Assembly: GCA_937949615.1 (NCBI GenBank)
Contig: CALEDQ010000031.1
Span: 203,504-267,503 of the forward strand
Length of the DNA: 64,000 bases
Source of the DNA: an uncultured bacterium
Lineage (GTDB): Bacteria > Muiribacteriota > Ozemobacteria > Ozemobacterales > Ozemobacteraceae
Reading direction: 5' to 3'
Shown piece by piece: positions 44,847-51,884 of this stretch. The notes under the pieces were generated by a model. It saw only the letters and a list, made by a program, of their open reading frames with translations. It did no database searches and was not told the DNA's origin. How positions within the stretch are numbered: position 1 is the first letter of the stretch; every line of letters starts with the position of its first letter. The translations under genes were made by a program, and so were the position numbers.

Positions 44847-44876
44847 AATCTACCACATATAAAACAAATTGTACAA
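44847..44876 (-). promoter_or_regulatory. Promoter of the binding-protein/receptor operon
   Basis: TTGTAC, 18 bases and TAGATT with TGG extended -10, giving a leader of about 25 bases before 44814. Confidence 0.5.
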
Positions 44877-44925
44877 ACTTTTGCAGAGAAAGTTGGTATT
44901 TCTTACATCGGGTTAAAGTTTTTTC

Positions 44926-44934
44926 TGCTATGAT
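44926..44934 (+). promoter_or_regulatory. Extended -10 for the LysM gene
   Basis: TGCTATGAT with no convincing -35 box, about 47 bases before the ATG at 44981. Confidence 0.35.
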
Positions 44935-44980
44935 TAAAACAACCTGATCCGTTTTCAATTGATTTTTCGGGGTGAATATC

Positions 44981-46363
44981 ATGATTATCAACAATCGCAG
45001 GGGCGTAATCGGTTTCATGCTGACCATGGCCGTGGGTATTGCCCTTGGTGCTGCAACCCTTGTCGTCACCAACGAAATGACCCGCGACGATAAAGATAAA
45101 AAGACAACTCTGACTTCTGCCAGCACCCCTTCCTCGCCAGCCGACGTCGAAAAGGCTTTTGATAAGTATCAGAAGGCCTATCAGGAATATCAGCAGGCTG
45201 CCGGCCTCGGGCGCGAAGATGTTAAAAAATACGCCGATGCCTTTAAAGAGGCGAAACGCAACCTCGAAATCGAAATTCTGCGCAATACGCCCGGTGTCCG
45301 GGAAATGGACCTCGAAAAACTCGAAAAAGGCGAAGAAGCTGCCGCGGGCACTTCTGCTCCCGCTGTTAATACTGACTCTACCAACCCGTTCAGTGTTTCG
45401 ACTGTCACCATCGGTAGTTCGGCCAACTCGGGAAACGGCGTTCAGAGCCAGGCAGAGACTTTGGCCGCCGGCAGCACCGCCAACCAGGCGGCCGCACCGG
45501 CAGTTTCCGGTAGCGTGACCGGTGTCGCCGGTGAAGTCACCGGCATGGATTATTACCAGGTCAAGTCGGGCGACTCGCTGTCGAAGATCTGCGAGCAGTT
45601 TTATGGGGCTTCAGGCATGTGGCAGCATATTCTCAAATACCAGGTGCCTTCGATTGCCGCCACTCCCAATCTGATTTTTCCGGGTCAGATGATTGCGCTG
45701 CCGCGCGGTATCAAACCTGCTGGCACTGCTGCCGTAAAAAGCCAGAATACGCAGACCCCGGCCACGACCGGTTCGACCTCTGGCGCGGCCGGCAGCTATA
45801 AGGTGGCCCCTGCCGGTGACGAATCCTGGCAGCAGACTTTTCAGAAAGACTACCTGATCTCTGATAACGCCCTGACCAATTCGGGCACCATGACAGTGGC
45901 ACAGATTCAGCGGTTTCTTGAAGCGAAAAATTCGGTGCTGGCCAAGCCTTATCGCGGCTCGACCCCGGCGCAGATGATTTACGACGCTGCCAAAAAATAT
46001 GGTATCAACCCGCAGGTTCTTCTTACGCGTCTTCAGTGTGAGCAGGGGCTGATCAGCAAGACAACCGCCACTCAGAAACAGCTCGATTGGGCAGTTGGCG
46101 TCGGCTGTTACGATTCCGGCAACTGGAACCAGAAATTCAAGGGTTTTGACAAACAGATAGAATATGCAGCTCAGACCTACCGACGCCATTACGATGATGC
46201 AAAGGCGAAGCTCGACCGCGGTGAGAAAGTCACCATGAATATCGATGGTCAGCAGGTTACCGTCAAGAATGCCGCGACCTATTCGTTTTATAAATATTGC
46301 CCGCATTTTCAGGGCAACAAGCTGTTCTACGATGTCTGGCGCGGTTATCGCAGCAAATTCTGA
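44981..46363 (+). CDS. LysM-domain protein with putative glycan-hydrolase domain
   Basis: 460 residues. The ATG at 44981 has a GGGGTGA-type site; a GTG at 44972 is the alternative. Residues ~10-30 are an N-terminal membrane anchor or signal (VIGFMLTMAVGIALGAATL). Residues ~195-245 are a LysM motif (YQVKSGDSLSKICEQFYGAS) that binds peptidoglycan. The C-terminal ~180 residues contain IYDAAKKYGINPQVLLTRLQ and an adjacent CEQGL with a candidate catalytic Glu, typical of glucosaminidase/muramidase-like envelope hydrolases. Between lies a Ser/Thr/Ala-rich linker. Its stop TGA directly abuts the stop of the convergent ATP-grasp-like gene. Confidence 0.82.
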   Translation: MIINNRRGVIGFMLTMAVGIALGAATLVVTNEMTRDDKDKKTTLTSASTPSSPADVEKAFDKYQKAYQEYQQAAGLGREDVKKYADAFKEAKRNLEIEILRNTPGVREMDLEKLEKGEEAAAGTSAPAVNTDSTNPFSVSTVTIGSSANSGNGVQSQAETLAAGSTANQAAAPAVSGSVTGVAGEVTGMDYYQVKSGDSLSKICEQFYGASGMWQHILKYQVPSIAATPNLIFPGQMIALPRGIKPAGTAAVKSQNTQTPATTGSTSGAAGSYKVAPAGDESWQQTFQKDYLISDNALTNSGTMTVAQIQRFLEAKNSVLAKPYRGSTPAQMIYDAAKKYGINPQVLLTRLQCEQGLISKTTATQKQLDWAVGVGCYDSGNWNQKFKGFDKQIEYAAQTYRRHYDDAKAKLDRGEKVTMNIDGQQVTVKNAATYSFYKYCPHFQGNKLFYDVWRGYRSKF

Positions 46364-47299
46364 TCACTCGACCAGGTGCTTGAACAACGCCGCGACCCTC
46401 CTGGAATCCTCCAGCAGGGTCGCGGTGTTTTCAGAAGCAAGCATAATCACTGCCTGGTCTTCGAAACATGCCCACTGACGCAGAGAGGTTTCGGCCGCCT
46501 GCTTCAGTCTGCTTTCGGAAATTTCATCATTGCGGCATTCGTAAAAATGCAGAATTTTGCAGAATTTTTCGGTCGCTGCAGCTTCAATCCCGGATTCGGC
46601 AAGGGGAAGGATGCCGGCCGCCTGGCGCCAGCCGGGGTGATATTCAGGCCGGTTGTAACCGCTGTTGATCGCGGTTAATACGGGGCCTGTTGCGGTTACC
46701 GCAAATGAAAAGCGTATGGGAACATCCTGCAGGCTGATGAGAGCATGGAAAAGTTTCGTGATTTCAAGCATCCGGTTGATTACCGGCGCCGGCAGTCTGA
46801 CCGGAAAAGCCCGCCAACTGTGCCTGAGCTTCAATGATTTGTCGAGGCTGACCTGGGCAACTGTTCTTGGGCAGCCGTTGAAAAAGGTGATTTCTATTCT
46901 TGCTTTTGGGCTGATAAATTCTTCGAGCATGACCGGGCCAGGAAACTCACCGGCGATCTGGTCGAAAAACTCCGGCAGTTCGCGAAAAGCCTTGAGAATG
47001 TAACAGGCCCGGCCGTCGGCGAGGTTGGTCAAGCTTTTCATGATCAGCGGAAACCTGTTGAATTTTACCGCCCAGGCGCTGAGTCGGGCGAATTGCTCGG
47101 AAACGGTGTATTGCGGAACTGTGAGTTGTTGCGACGAGCAAAATTCTCTGAATTTCTGACGGTTGGTCAGCAGCGCAAACTGACTGCTGGCACAAAGCTG
47201 AGGTGGTGTTTTATCTCGGCCGCCCGGCAGATCGCAGAAAAACTGGAGGCTGGCATCTGAATAAAGCTGCTCAAAAAAACTGGTTTTTTCATCGCTCAT
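46364..47299 (-). CDS. ATP-grasp-like protein
   Basis: 311 residues, soluble. FPLIMKSLTNLADGRACYIL followed by GPVMLEEFISPKARIEITFF matches the lysine-binding strand and glycine-loop to LEEF hinge pattern of ATP-grasp ligases; a C-terminal metal-binding DxN motif is not obvious, so it may be a divergent member. The reaction and substrate are unknown. A stem-loop (47305-47339) and no good ribosome site precede the ATG, only AGG about 12 bases upstream. Last gene of an operon with two TPR-like genes. Its stop abuts the LysM stop (TGATCA). Confidence 0.7.
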   Translation of the reverse strand: MSDEKTSFFEQLYSDASLQFFCDLPGGRDKTPPQLCASSQFALLTNRQKFREFCSSQQLTVPQYTVSEQFARLSAWAVKFNRFPLIMKSLTNLADGRACYILKAFRELPEFFDQIAGEFPGPVMLEEFISPKARIEITFFNGCPRTVAQVSLDKSLKLRHSWRAFPVRLPAPVINRMLEITKLFHALISLQDVPIRFSFAVTATGPVLTAINSGYNRPEYHPGWRQAAGILPLAESGIEAAATEKFCKILHFYECRNDEISESRLKQAAETSLRQWACFEDQAVIMLASENTATLLEDSRRVAALFKHLVE

Positions 47300-47304
47300 A
47301 TTGA

Positions 47305-47339
47305 GTGTACCTATCGGCTGAAAACCGCCGACTGTACAC
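47305..47339. promoter_or_regulatory. Stem-loop between TPR gene and ATP-grasp-like gene
   Basis: GTGTAC pairs with GTACAC, and inside that TCGGC with GCCGA around an 8-base loop. It ends 6 bases before the ATG at 47299, where it could mask translation or set differential expression. It lacks a T-run. Confidence 0.45.
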
Positions 47340-47344
47340 CAACA

Positions 47345-47959
47345 TTATTCGCGCATCTGCTCTTCGAGTTCTTTGAGGCGCGCTTTGGCGACCTGATTAT
47401 CTGGTTCGCGGTTAAGGGTGCGGTTGAGGCGATCGATCTCATTGCGGCTGTATCTGATAAGTCTTTTCAGGACATCGAGATCGCGGTTTATGGTGCGGTC
47501 ATCGTTCGGAAGCTGGTTGGCTCTTTCCCAGTCGTTGAAAGCCTTGCGAAACTTGTTCTTCTCAAAGAAAATCTGACCGCTGAGTTTGAAAATGCTGAAA
47601 TTGCTGGGGTCGTAGATGCGTGCCCGGTCCAGGCGACGCAGGGCTTCTTCATAGCTGCCCTGATAATAATCGTTGATGGCCGATTCAACATATTGACGGG
47701 CCCGCGATTCGTTGACGTGCTTGTCTCGCTCTTCGTTGCGTGCAGCAACTTCTTCTTCAATGGTTTTACTGGTTGAAGCGATCTGGGGAGGCTCTTCAAT
47801 TTCAGTTCTGATGCCAAAGCTTGCAAGATTTTTGCGCATGGTGCCGAAGTCGATGCTTGTGGCGGAGGGAATCGAGGAAAAGAAATATGCCACCGCTAGC
47901 AGAAGCAGTATTGCGCCAATAATCTTGATTTTTGGCAAAAACTTTTTCACCTTGGACAC
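47345..47959 (-). CDS. Membrane-anchored TPR-like protein
   Basis: 204 residues from GTG at 47959, placed 4 bases after AGGAGG; a TTG one codon earlier would be too close. A single membrane helix near residues 8-30 (IIGAILLLLAVAYFFSS) anchors it. The rest is helical; residues ~90-150 contain TPR-like pairs (GSYEEALRRLDRARIYDPSN, NKFRKAFNDWERANQLPND), then a charged coiled coil. It overlaps the preceding gene by 13 bases. Likely an envelope scaffold; no specific function recognised. Confidence 0.78.
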   Translation of the reverse strand: MSKVKKFLPKIKIIGAILLLLAVAYFFSSIPSATSIDFGTMRKNLASFGIRTEIEEPPQIASTSKTIEEEVAARNEERDKHVNESRARQYVESAINDYYQGSYEEALRRLDRARIYDPSNFSIFKLSGQIFFEKNKFRKAFNDWERANQLPNDDRTINRDLDVLKRLIRYSRNEIDRLNRTLNREPDNQVAKARLKELEEQMRE

Positions 47960-48786
47960 CAAGCCTCCTGAAGATTCAGACCTCTTTCAGACAGGTAGGT
48001 ATACCAGCGGCTTTTCCGGGGTGAAACATCAGCTTTCGCAAAACCACCGTTTCGGAAGCAGTCGTAGTGGTAACCCAACAACGCCAATTCCCTTTTTATA
48101 TCAGGGTTTCCGTATTGAAAACCCAGATTAACTTCCTTTTCGAAGCAGGTGTGTACGGGCCAATAACCCCATGTCTTCAGTATATCGGAATTTGCAGACA
48201 ACGACAAGGGGGAAAGCATTATCTGCCAGAGTGCGCGTGCCTTCAACATGGCTATAGATGCCGTCAGATCTGGTTCCAGTGGGGATGTGTTTTTTTTGCG
48301 CCAGGTGGTTTCCCAGAACAGTGTTTCGATTGGAGTCGATGACGGGTCTGGGTGCCAGCCACGGTTGAGATAATGTTTGAGCTCTGCAGGACTGAATGTT
48401 GCGAGTTCTGACCATGATACCGGCGGATTGCGGTTGCCGGCAAGTTTAACTGCTACTTTGAGCTCAGTGAGGTCTTTGCCTGGGAGTTCGATGCTCAGTG
48501 TGCTGATTGCCGCAGCGATTTCATCAACAAGAGAGTCTGAATATTCACGGGATCTCTCTGGAAGAGTGCGGGCTGCTGCCAGCGAAAAATAATAGAGAGC
48601 TTCTGGGTTGAGTTTGTGATCTGGCCAGGTTGCCATGAAACGGGCGAAAGTTTCTTTCGATTCCTGCCAGCGACCGAGGTCGAAAGAGCGTCTGCCTTCG
48701 TTGAAAACCTCAAGGGCAGTGATTGCGTAGCCAAAGCTGCAGCATATCACGAAAACTGCCAGAAACAGGTAAGTTCTTCTTTTCAA
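47947..48786 (-). CDS. Secreted TPR-like protein
   Basis: 279 residues from a TTG start with GAGG 7 bases upstream. Residues 1-21 are a signal peptide (RRTYLFLAVFVICCSFGYA). Residues ~25-75 have a TPR-like pattern (EVFNEGRRSFDLGRWQESKE). The remainder includes many Trp and Cys residues (WGYWPVHTCFEKEVNLGF, DCFRNGG) of unclear fold, with four cysteines in the mature part possibly paired. No family recognised. First gene of the three-gene operon with the anchored TPR protein and ATP-grasp-like protein. Confidence 0.72.
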   Translation of the reverse strand: MKRRTYLFLAVFVICCSFGYAITALEVFNEGRRSFDLGRWQESKETFARFMATWPDHKLNPEALYYFSLAAARTLPERSREYSDSLVDEIAAAISTLSIELPGKDLTELKVAVKLAGNRNPPVSWSELATFSPAELKHYLNRGWHPDPSSTPIETLFWETTWRKKNTSPLEPDLTASIAMLKARALWQIMLSPLSLSANSDILKTWGYWPVHTCFEKEVNLGFQYGNPDIKRELALLGYHYDCFRNGGFAKADVSPRKSRWYTYLSERGLNLQEAWCPR

Positions 48787-49171
48787 GTTAAAGCCTCACA
48801 TTTCCCTGATTCCAAGGGCAAAATTTTCTCCCTCATTTATGAGAGCAAAAACAATGCCAAGCAAACATAAGGGCAGAATGCATGCCCTCTATATTCAGGT
48901 TATCGGCATCTTCCTGCCGTAAAATTAGGCATTGCGGGGTACGGAACAAAAAAATTTGTGAAAAAAGTGCTCGTATTTTAGAACGAAAGTTGAGTGCGCA
49001 AATTGCACAAATCAAAAAAGTGTGGTTTACGCACACAAGTTTTCCCCGGATACAGAGGAGAGATTCTCATTCATCTCTTGCTTATTTCCCTGTAAATCAA
49101 CTGCGCACCTGCTCCCCACGGGAACAGGTGCGCAGTATTCGGTTCTAATCGTTCGGAACGGTATCTGGTGG
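48787..49171. other. 385-base intergenic region with one strong hairpin
   Basis: I see no credible gene here; short open frames lack a ribosome site. A long hairpin lies at 49101-49135. The part near 48790-48850 should hold the promoter of the secreted TPR operon, but no strong consensus is visible. Confidence 0.4.
49101..49135. repeat. Long perfect-arm hairpin
   Basis: An 11-bp stem CTGCGCACCTG/CAGGTGCGCAG encloses, after one mismatch, TCCC/GGGA around a 3-base loop. It begins 36 bases after the stop of the FAD-subunit gene. Neither strand shows a T-run, so it may be a 3' stability element or attenuator rather than a Rho-independent terminator. Confidence 0.55.
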
Positions 49172-50005
49172 TTAAATAATCGCTTTGAGAGCTCTTTTCA
49201 ACAGAACGCCGGCCATCTGTTTGCGATAAGACTTCGAAGATCTTACATCGCTGATTGGCTTCGCGGTTTCACAGGCGAATTCAGCCGCTTTTTCGATGAT
49301 CGCTTCATTGATTTCACCAGCTTTTTCAAGCAGCTCCTCGGCGCCTTTGCAGCGCAGAACCGTCGGGGCTGCCGAGCCGATCGCGATGCGATAGCGTTTC
49401 TGCCCGTCATTGAATACGCTCAGAGCAAGATTGATCTTGGAAATCGCGTGAGCGCGCCTTTCGCCCAGTTTGAAAAATTCGCCGGCGGTTTTTCGCAGCG
49501 GCAGAGCAAAGCCTTCGATCAATTCGCCGGCCTTGAGAACGCTGCGACCCGGGCCGGTGAAAAATTCGTCGATGGCGACTTTGCGTTTGCCGGTCTGCCC
49601 GACGATCAGCACTTCGGCTTCAAGAGAAAAAAGCGCCGGAATCGTGTCGCCAGCCGGCGAAGCGTTCGCGACGTTGCCGCCGAGGGTAGCGGCATTGCGG
49701 ATCTGGGTGGCGCCGACCGTTGACGCGGCCTTGACCAGAGCCGGAAAATACTCTTTTACTTCCGGGCTGGCGATAACGTTGCTCATGGTGCAGCCGCTGC
49801 CGATAAGCAGCCGGTCGCCTTCTTTGCGGATCGCTTTGAACGGCAGAGCACTTATATCGACGAGCGCCGCCGCATTCGGAAAAAGACCGTTGCGCAGTTT
49901 GACGATCAGGTCAGTGCCGCCGGCAACAGCAAGATGATTGGGTTTTGCCAGAAGCTCACATGCTTCTGAGATATTTGCTGGTCTGAAAAAACTGATGCTG
50001 CTCAC
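49172..50005 (-). CDS. FAD-binding subunit of a molybdenum hydroxylase (xanthine/CO dehydrogenase family)
   Basis: 277 residues from GTG (50005) with AGGAGA upstream. HLAVAGGTDLIVKLRNG and TLGGNVANASPAGD are the FAD-binding motifs of the medium subunit in XDH/CoxM-type enzymes. It normally passes electrons from the 2Fe-2S subunit to NAD or quinone. Overlaps the 2Fe-2S gene by 4 bases. The large molybdopterin subunit that supplies the active site is not in this window, so the complete enzyme must use a partner elsewhere or this pair has another role. Confidence 0.9.
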   Translation of the reverse strand: MSSISFFRPANISEACELLAKPNHLAVAGGTDLIVKLRNGLFPNAAALVDISALPFKAIRKEGDRLLIGSGCTMSNVIASPEVKEYFPALVKAASTVGATQIRNAATLGGNVANASPAGDTIPALFSLEAEVLIVGQTGKRKVAIDEFFTGPGRSVLKAGELIEGFALPLRKTAGEFFKLGERRAHAISKINLALSVFNDGQKRYRIAIGSAAPTVLRCKGAEELLEKAGEINEAIIEKAAEFACETAKPISDVRSSKSYRKQMAGVLLKRALKAII

Positions 50006-50484
50006 TTGTTTCTCCTGGTTTCTGAAGCTTTTTTCACGGCAGCTTCGATCTTGCGGTAACCGGTGCAGCGGCAGATGTTACCTGAAAGAGCCTGTTTGAT
50101 CTGATGTTCATCCGGGTTCGGGTTACTCTGAAGCAGTTTGTAGCTGGTCATGGTCATACCTGGTATGCAGAAACCGCACTGAACAGCGCCTTCACTGACA
50201 AAGGCGCTCTGAATTGCCTGCATGGTCGCATCTTTTTCGAGGCCTTCAACGGTGACGACCTGGTCAGAGGCGGTAAGCGACGCGGCCAGTTTTAGACAGC
50301 TGTTGACCGGCTCGCCGTTGAGCAGAACCGTGCAGGCGCCGCATTCGCCTTTGCCGCAGCCTTCTTTAGCGGCGGTAAGTCTGAAATTGCGTCTGATCAT
50401 TTCGAGAACGGTCATGGTTGGCAGCACTTCAGCTTCGACCTGGCGGCCGTTCAGGCTGAAAGTCACTTTGACAAGGTTTTCCAT
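50002..50484 (-). CDS. [2Fe-2S] subunit of a molybdenum hydroxylase
   Basis: 160 residues, usual size. The ferredoxin-type cluster is CGKGECGACTVLLNG, with the fourth Cys in NSCLKLA. The C-terminal all-helical cluster is QCGFCIPGM and ICRCTGYRKI. Both cluster-binding sites are complete, as in CoxS/XdhC/PaoA-type subunits. AGGAGC lies 8 bases before the ATG. It sits between the degenerate GGDEF gene and the FAD subunit and overlaps the latter by 4 bases. Confidence 0.93.
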   Translation of the reverse strand: MENLVKVTFSLNGRQVEAEVLPTMTVLEMIRRNFRLTAAKEGCGKGECGACTVLLNGEPVNSCLKLAASLTASDQVVTVEGLEKDATMQAIQSAFVSEGAVQCGFCIPGMTMTSYKLLQSNPNPDEHQIKQALSGNICRCTGYRKIEAAVKKASETRRNK

Positions 50485-50514
50485 TTTTCGTGCTCCTGTT
50501 TGTGACTGAACCTG

Positions 50515-51726
50515 TCAGTCCGTTTGAATTTCGCTGTAAGAGGCAATACCGGTGCCGGAAACACCCGCCTGGTTGCAGGCTTCGCTGCTCTTTTCCAGCA
50601 GGCCGGCGCCGTGCGTGGCATCGGTGGGGTAAGTCGCGGCCCCGATCACCAGTCCGATACTGGCCTTATTAATAAAATCAGCTTTTTCGTTGTGCTTTGC
50701 AAATGCTTTTTGAATTCTCTGGGCGACGACCGTGGCAACCTTTACCCCGGTCTCGGTCAGAATGGCGATGAATTCGCCTTCGCCAGCGCCGCAGAACATC
50801 AGATCGAGACGGCGCAGCGACTGCTTGAGGGCCATTGCCGCATTGCGCGCGACCCCAGCTTTTTCACTGTCGGTCAGGGCGTTATAGCCTGTGATTTTAA
50901 GGGTGAGCAGGCTCATTTCCTGCTTGTATCGCTCTGAACGCTCTACTTCGGTTTCAAATGAATCGGTGAAGCAGTCGTGTAGCAGCAAACCGGTGGTTTT
51001 GTCTTTGTAGCGGCTGTCGCCACCCTGCTTTGCACTTTCGATCAGCGCCAGCAGTGTTTCAAGGAAAAGGGCAGTACTTGCCAGCGAGACCGGCGGCGCC
51101 TTATGCCCCTCGCGGCTTGAGAAAATGCAGATAACCGTCGCTGACTGACAACCCTGCAGCGGCAGCGCCGTCAGTTCAAGCCGGGTAACGGCTGATTTGA
51201 AATGCATTGGTTTTGCCATGGGCAGAAGCTTGCCGATTTCTTCTTCGCCAAGGCTGCCAGAGTATTTTATCAGAAGCGATTCGCCTTTGATTGTCATGCG
51301 GCTGCCGTTCAGCGCTGGTGGCAGTTCGCCGGCGGCAGACAGCTGGCGGCATTGATTGCCTTCGAGCGAAAACAGTGCCACAGTCTCGCAGCCCGAAATT
51401 TCTCTGAGTTTTACCAGTGATTTATTCAGCAGGCTTTCGTCGATCTGGCCAGCATTTTTGAGAATGCTGCGCAGTTCGTTGAGATTGCGCGAACGGCGGC
51501 GGGCACGGCGCTGCCGGGTGCGGGCCGGCCTGTTGCCAACCCCGAGAATCGTTTCGCGAAAAAGCAGTATGGTGTTGAGCAACACCAGAATCAACAGAAG
51601 ATTCGGGAATCTGAGGTTGACGTCCCAGACTGGTTTGCGGTTCCAGAGGCCGATCAACAGAACGCCCACGATAACCAGATTCGCAAACAGATAGGCGTTA
51701 AGATTGGTTTTTCCTGTGTCTTTCAA
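50515..51726 (-). CDS. Membrane protein with GAF-like and degenerate GGDEF domains
   Basis: 403 residues from a TTG start with AGGAAAG upstream. Two membrane helices lie within the first ~60 residues (LFANLVIVGVLLIGLW, LLLILVLLNTILLF). A charged Arg-rich stretch follows (RTRQRRARRRSRN). Residues ~110-240 look GAF-like, and ~250-400 a GGDEF fold beginning KDKTTGLLLHDCFTDSFETE. The catalytic loop reads GEGEF instead of GGDEF (AGEGEFIAIL), so c-di-GMP synthesis is unlikely; a regulatory or binding role is more plausible. It precedes the 2Fe-2S gene by 30 bases and may be its operon head. Confidence 0.82.
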   Translation of the reverse strand: MKDTGKTNLNAYLFANLVIVGVLLIGLWNRKPVWDVNLRFPNLLLILVLLNTILLFRETILGVGNRPARTRQRRARRRSRNLNELRSILKNAGQIDESLLNKSLVKLREISGCETVALFSLEGNQCRQLSAAGELPPALNGSRMTIKGESLLIKYSGSLGEEEIGKLLPMAKPMHFKSAVTRLELTALPLQGCQSATVICIFSSREGHKAPPVSLASTALFLETLLALIESAKQGGDSRYKDKTTGLLLHDCFTDSFETEVERSERYKQEMSLLTLKITGYNALTDSEKAGVARNAAMALKQSLRRLDLMFCGAGEGEFIAILTETGVKVATVVAQRIQKAFAKHNEKADFINKASIGLVIGAATYPTDATHGAGLLEKSSEACNQAGVSGTGIASYSEIQTD

Positions 51727-51784
51727 CGGCTTTCCTGTTCCGGGGCGGCAGATCTGTGAAGGGGCCCCTTGTTCAGATCGAGTC

Positions 51785-51814
51785 TTGACTAAGACTGCTC
51801 TGCTGTACTATGCT
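51785..51814 (+). promoter_or_regulatory. mfd promoter
   Basis: TTGACT, 18 bases and TATGCT. Downstream of it the mRNA contains a GCACC/GGTGC hairpin (51838-51853). Confidence 0.55.
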
Positions 51815-51826
51815 TCGACGGTTGAT

Positions 51827-51855
51827 ATTATACACTCGCACCTTTCAGGGTGCAA
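51827..51855 (-). promoter_or_regulatory. Promoter of the GGDEF/molybdenum-hydroxylase operon
   Basis: TTGCAC, 17 bases and TATAAT on the minus strand, an excellent match. It lies just downstream of the mfd promoter and overlaps its transcript, so the two divergent transcription starts may interfere. Confidence 0.75.
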
Positions 51856-51884
51856 CAATTGCGGCAAGAGGCTGAAATGTCATC

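Noticed and set aside
48833..49036. A 67-codon minus-strand frame in the 385-base spacer.
   Set aside because: No ribosome site; the Cys- and Ile-rich sequence looks like translated non-coding DNA.
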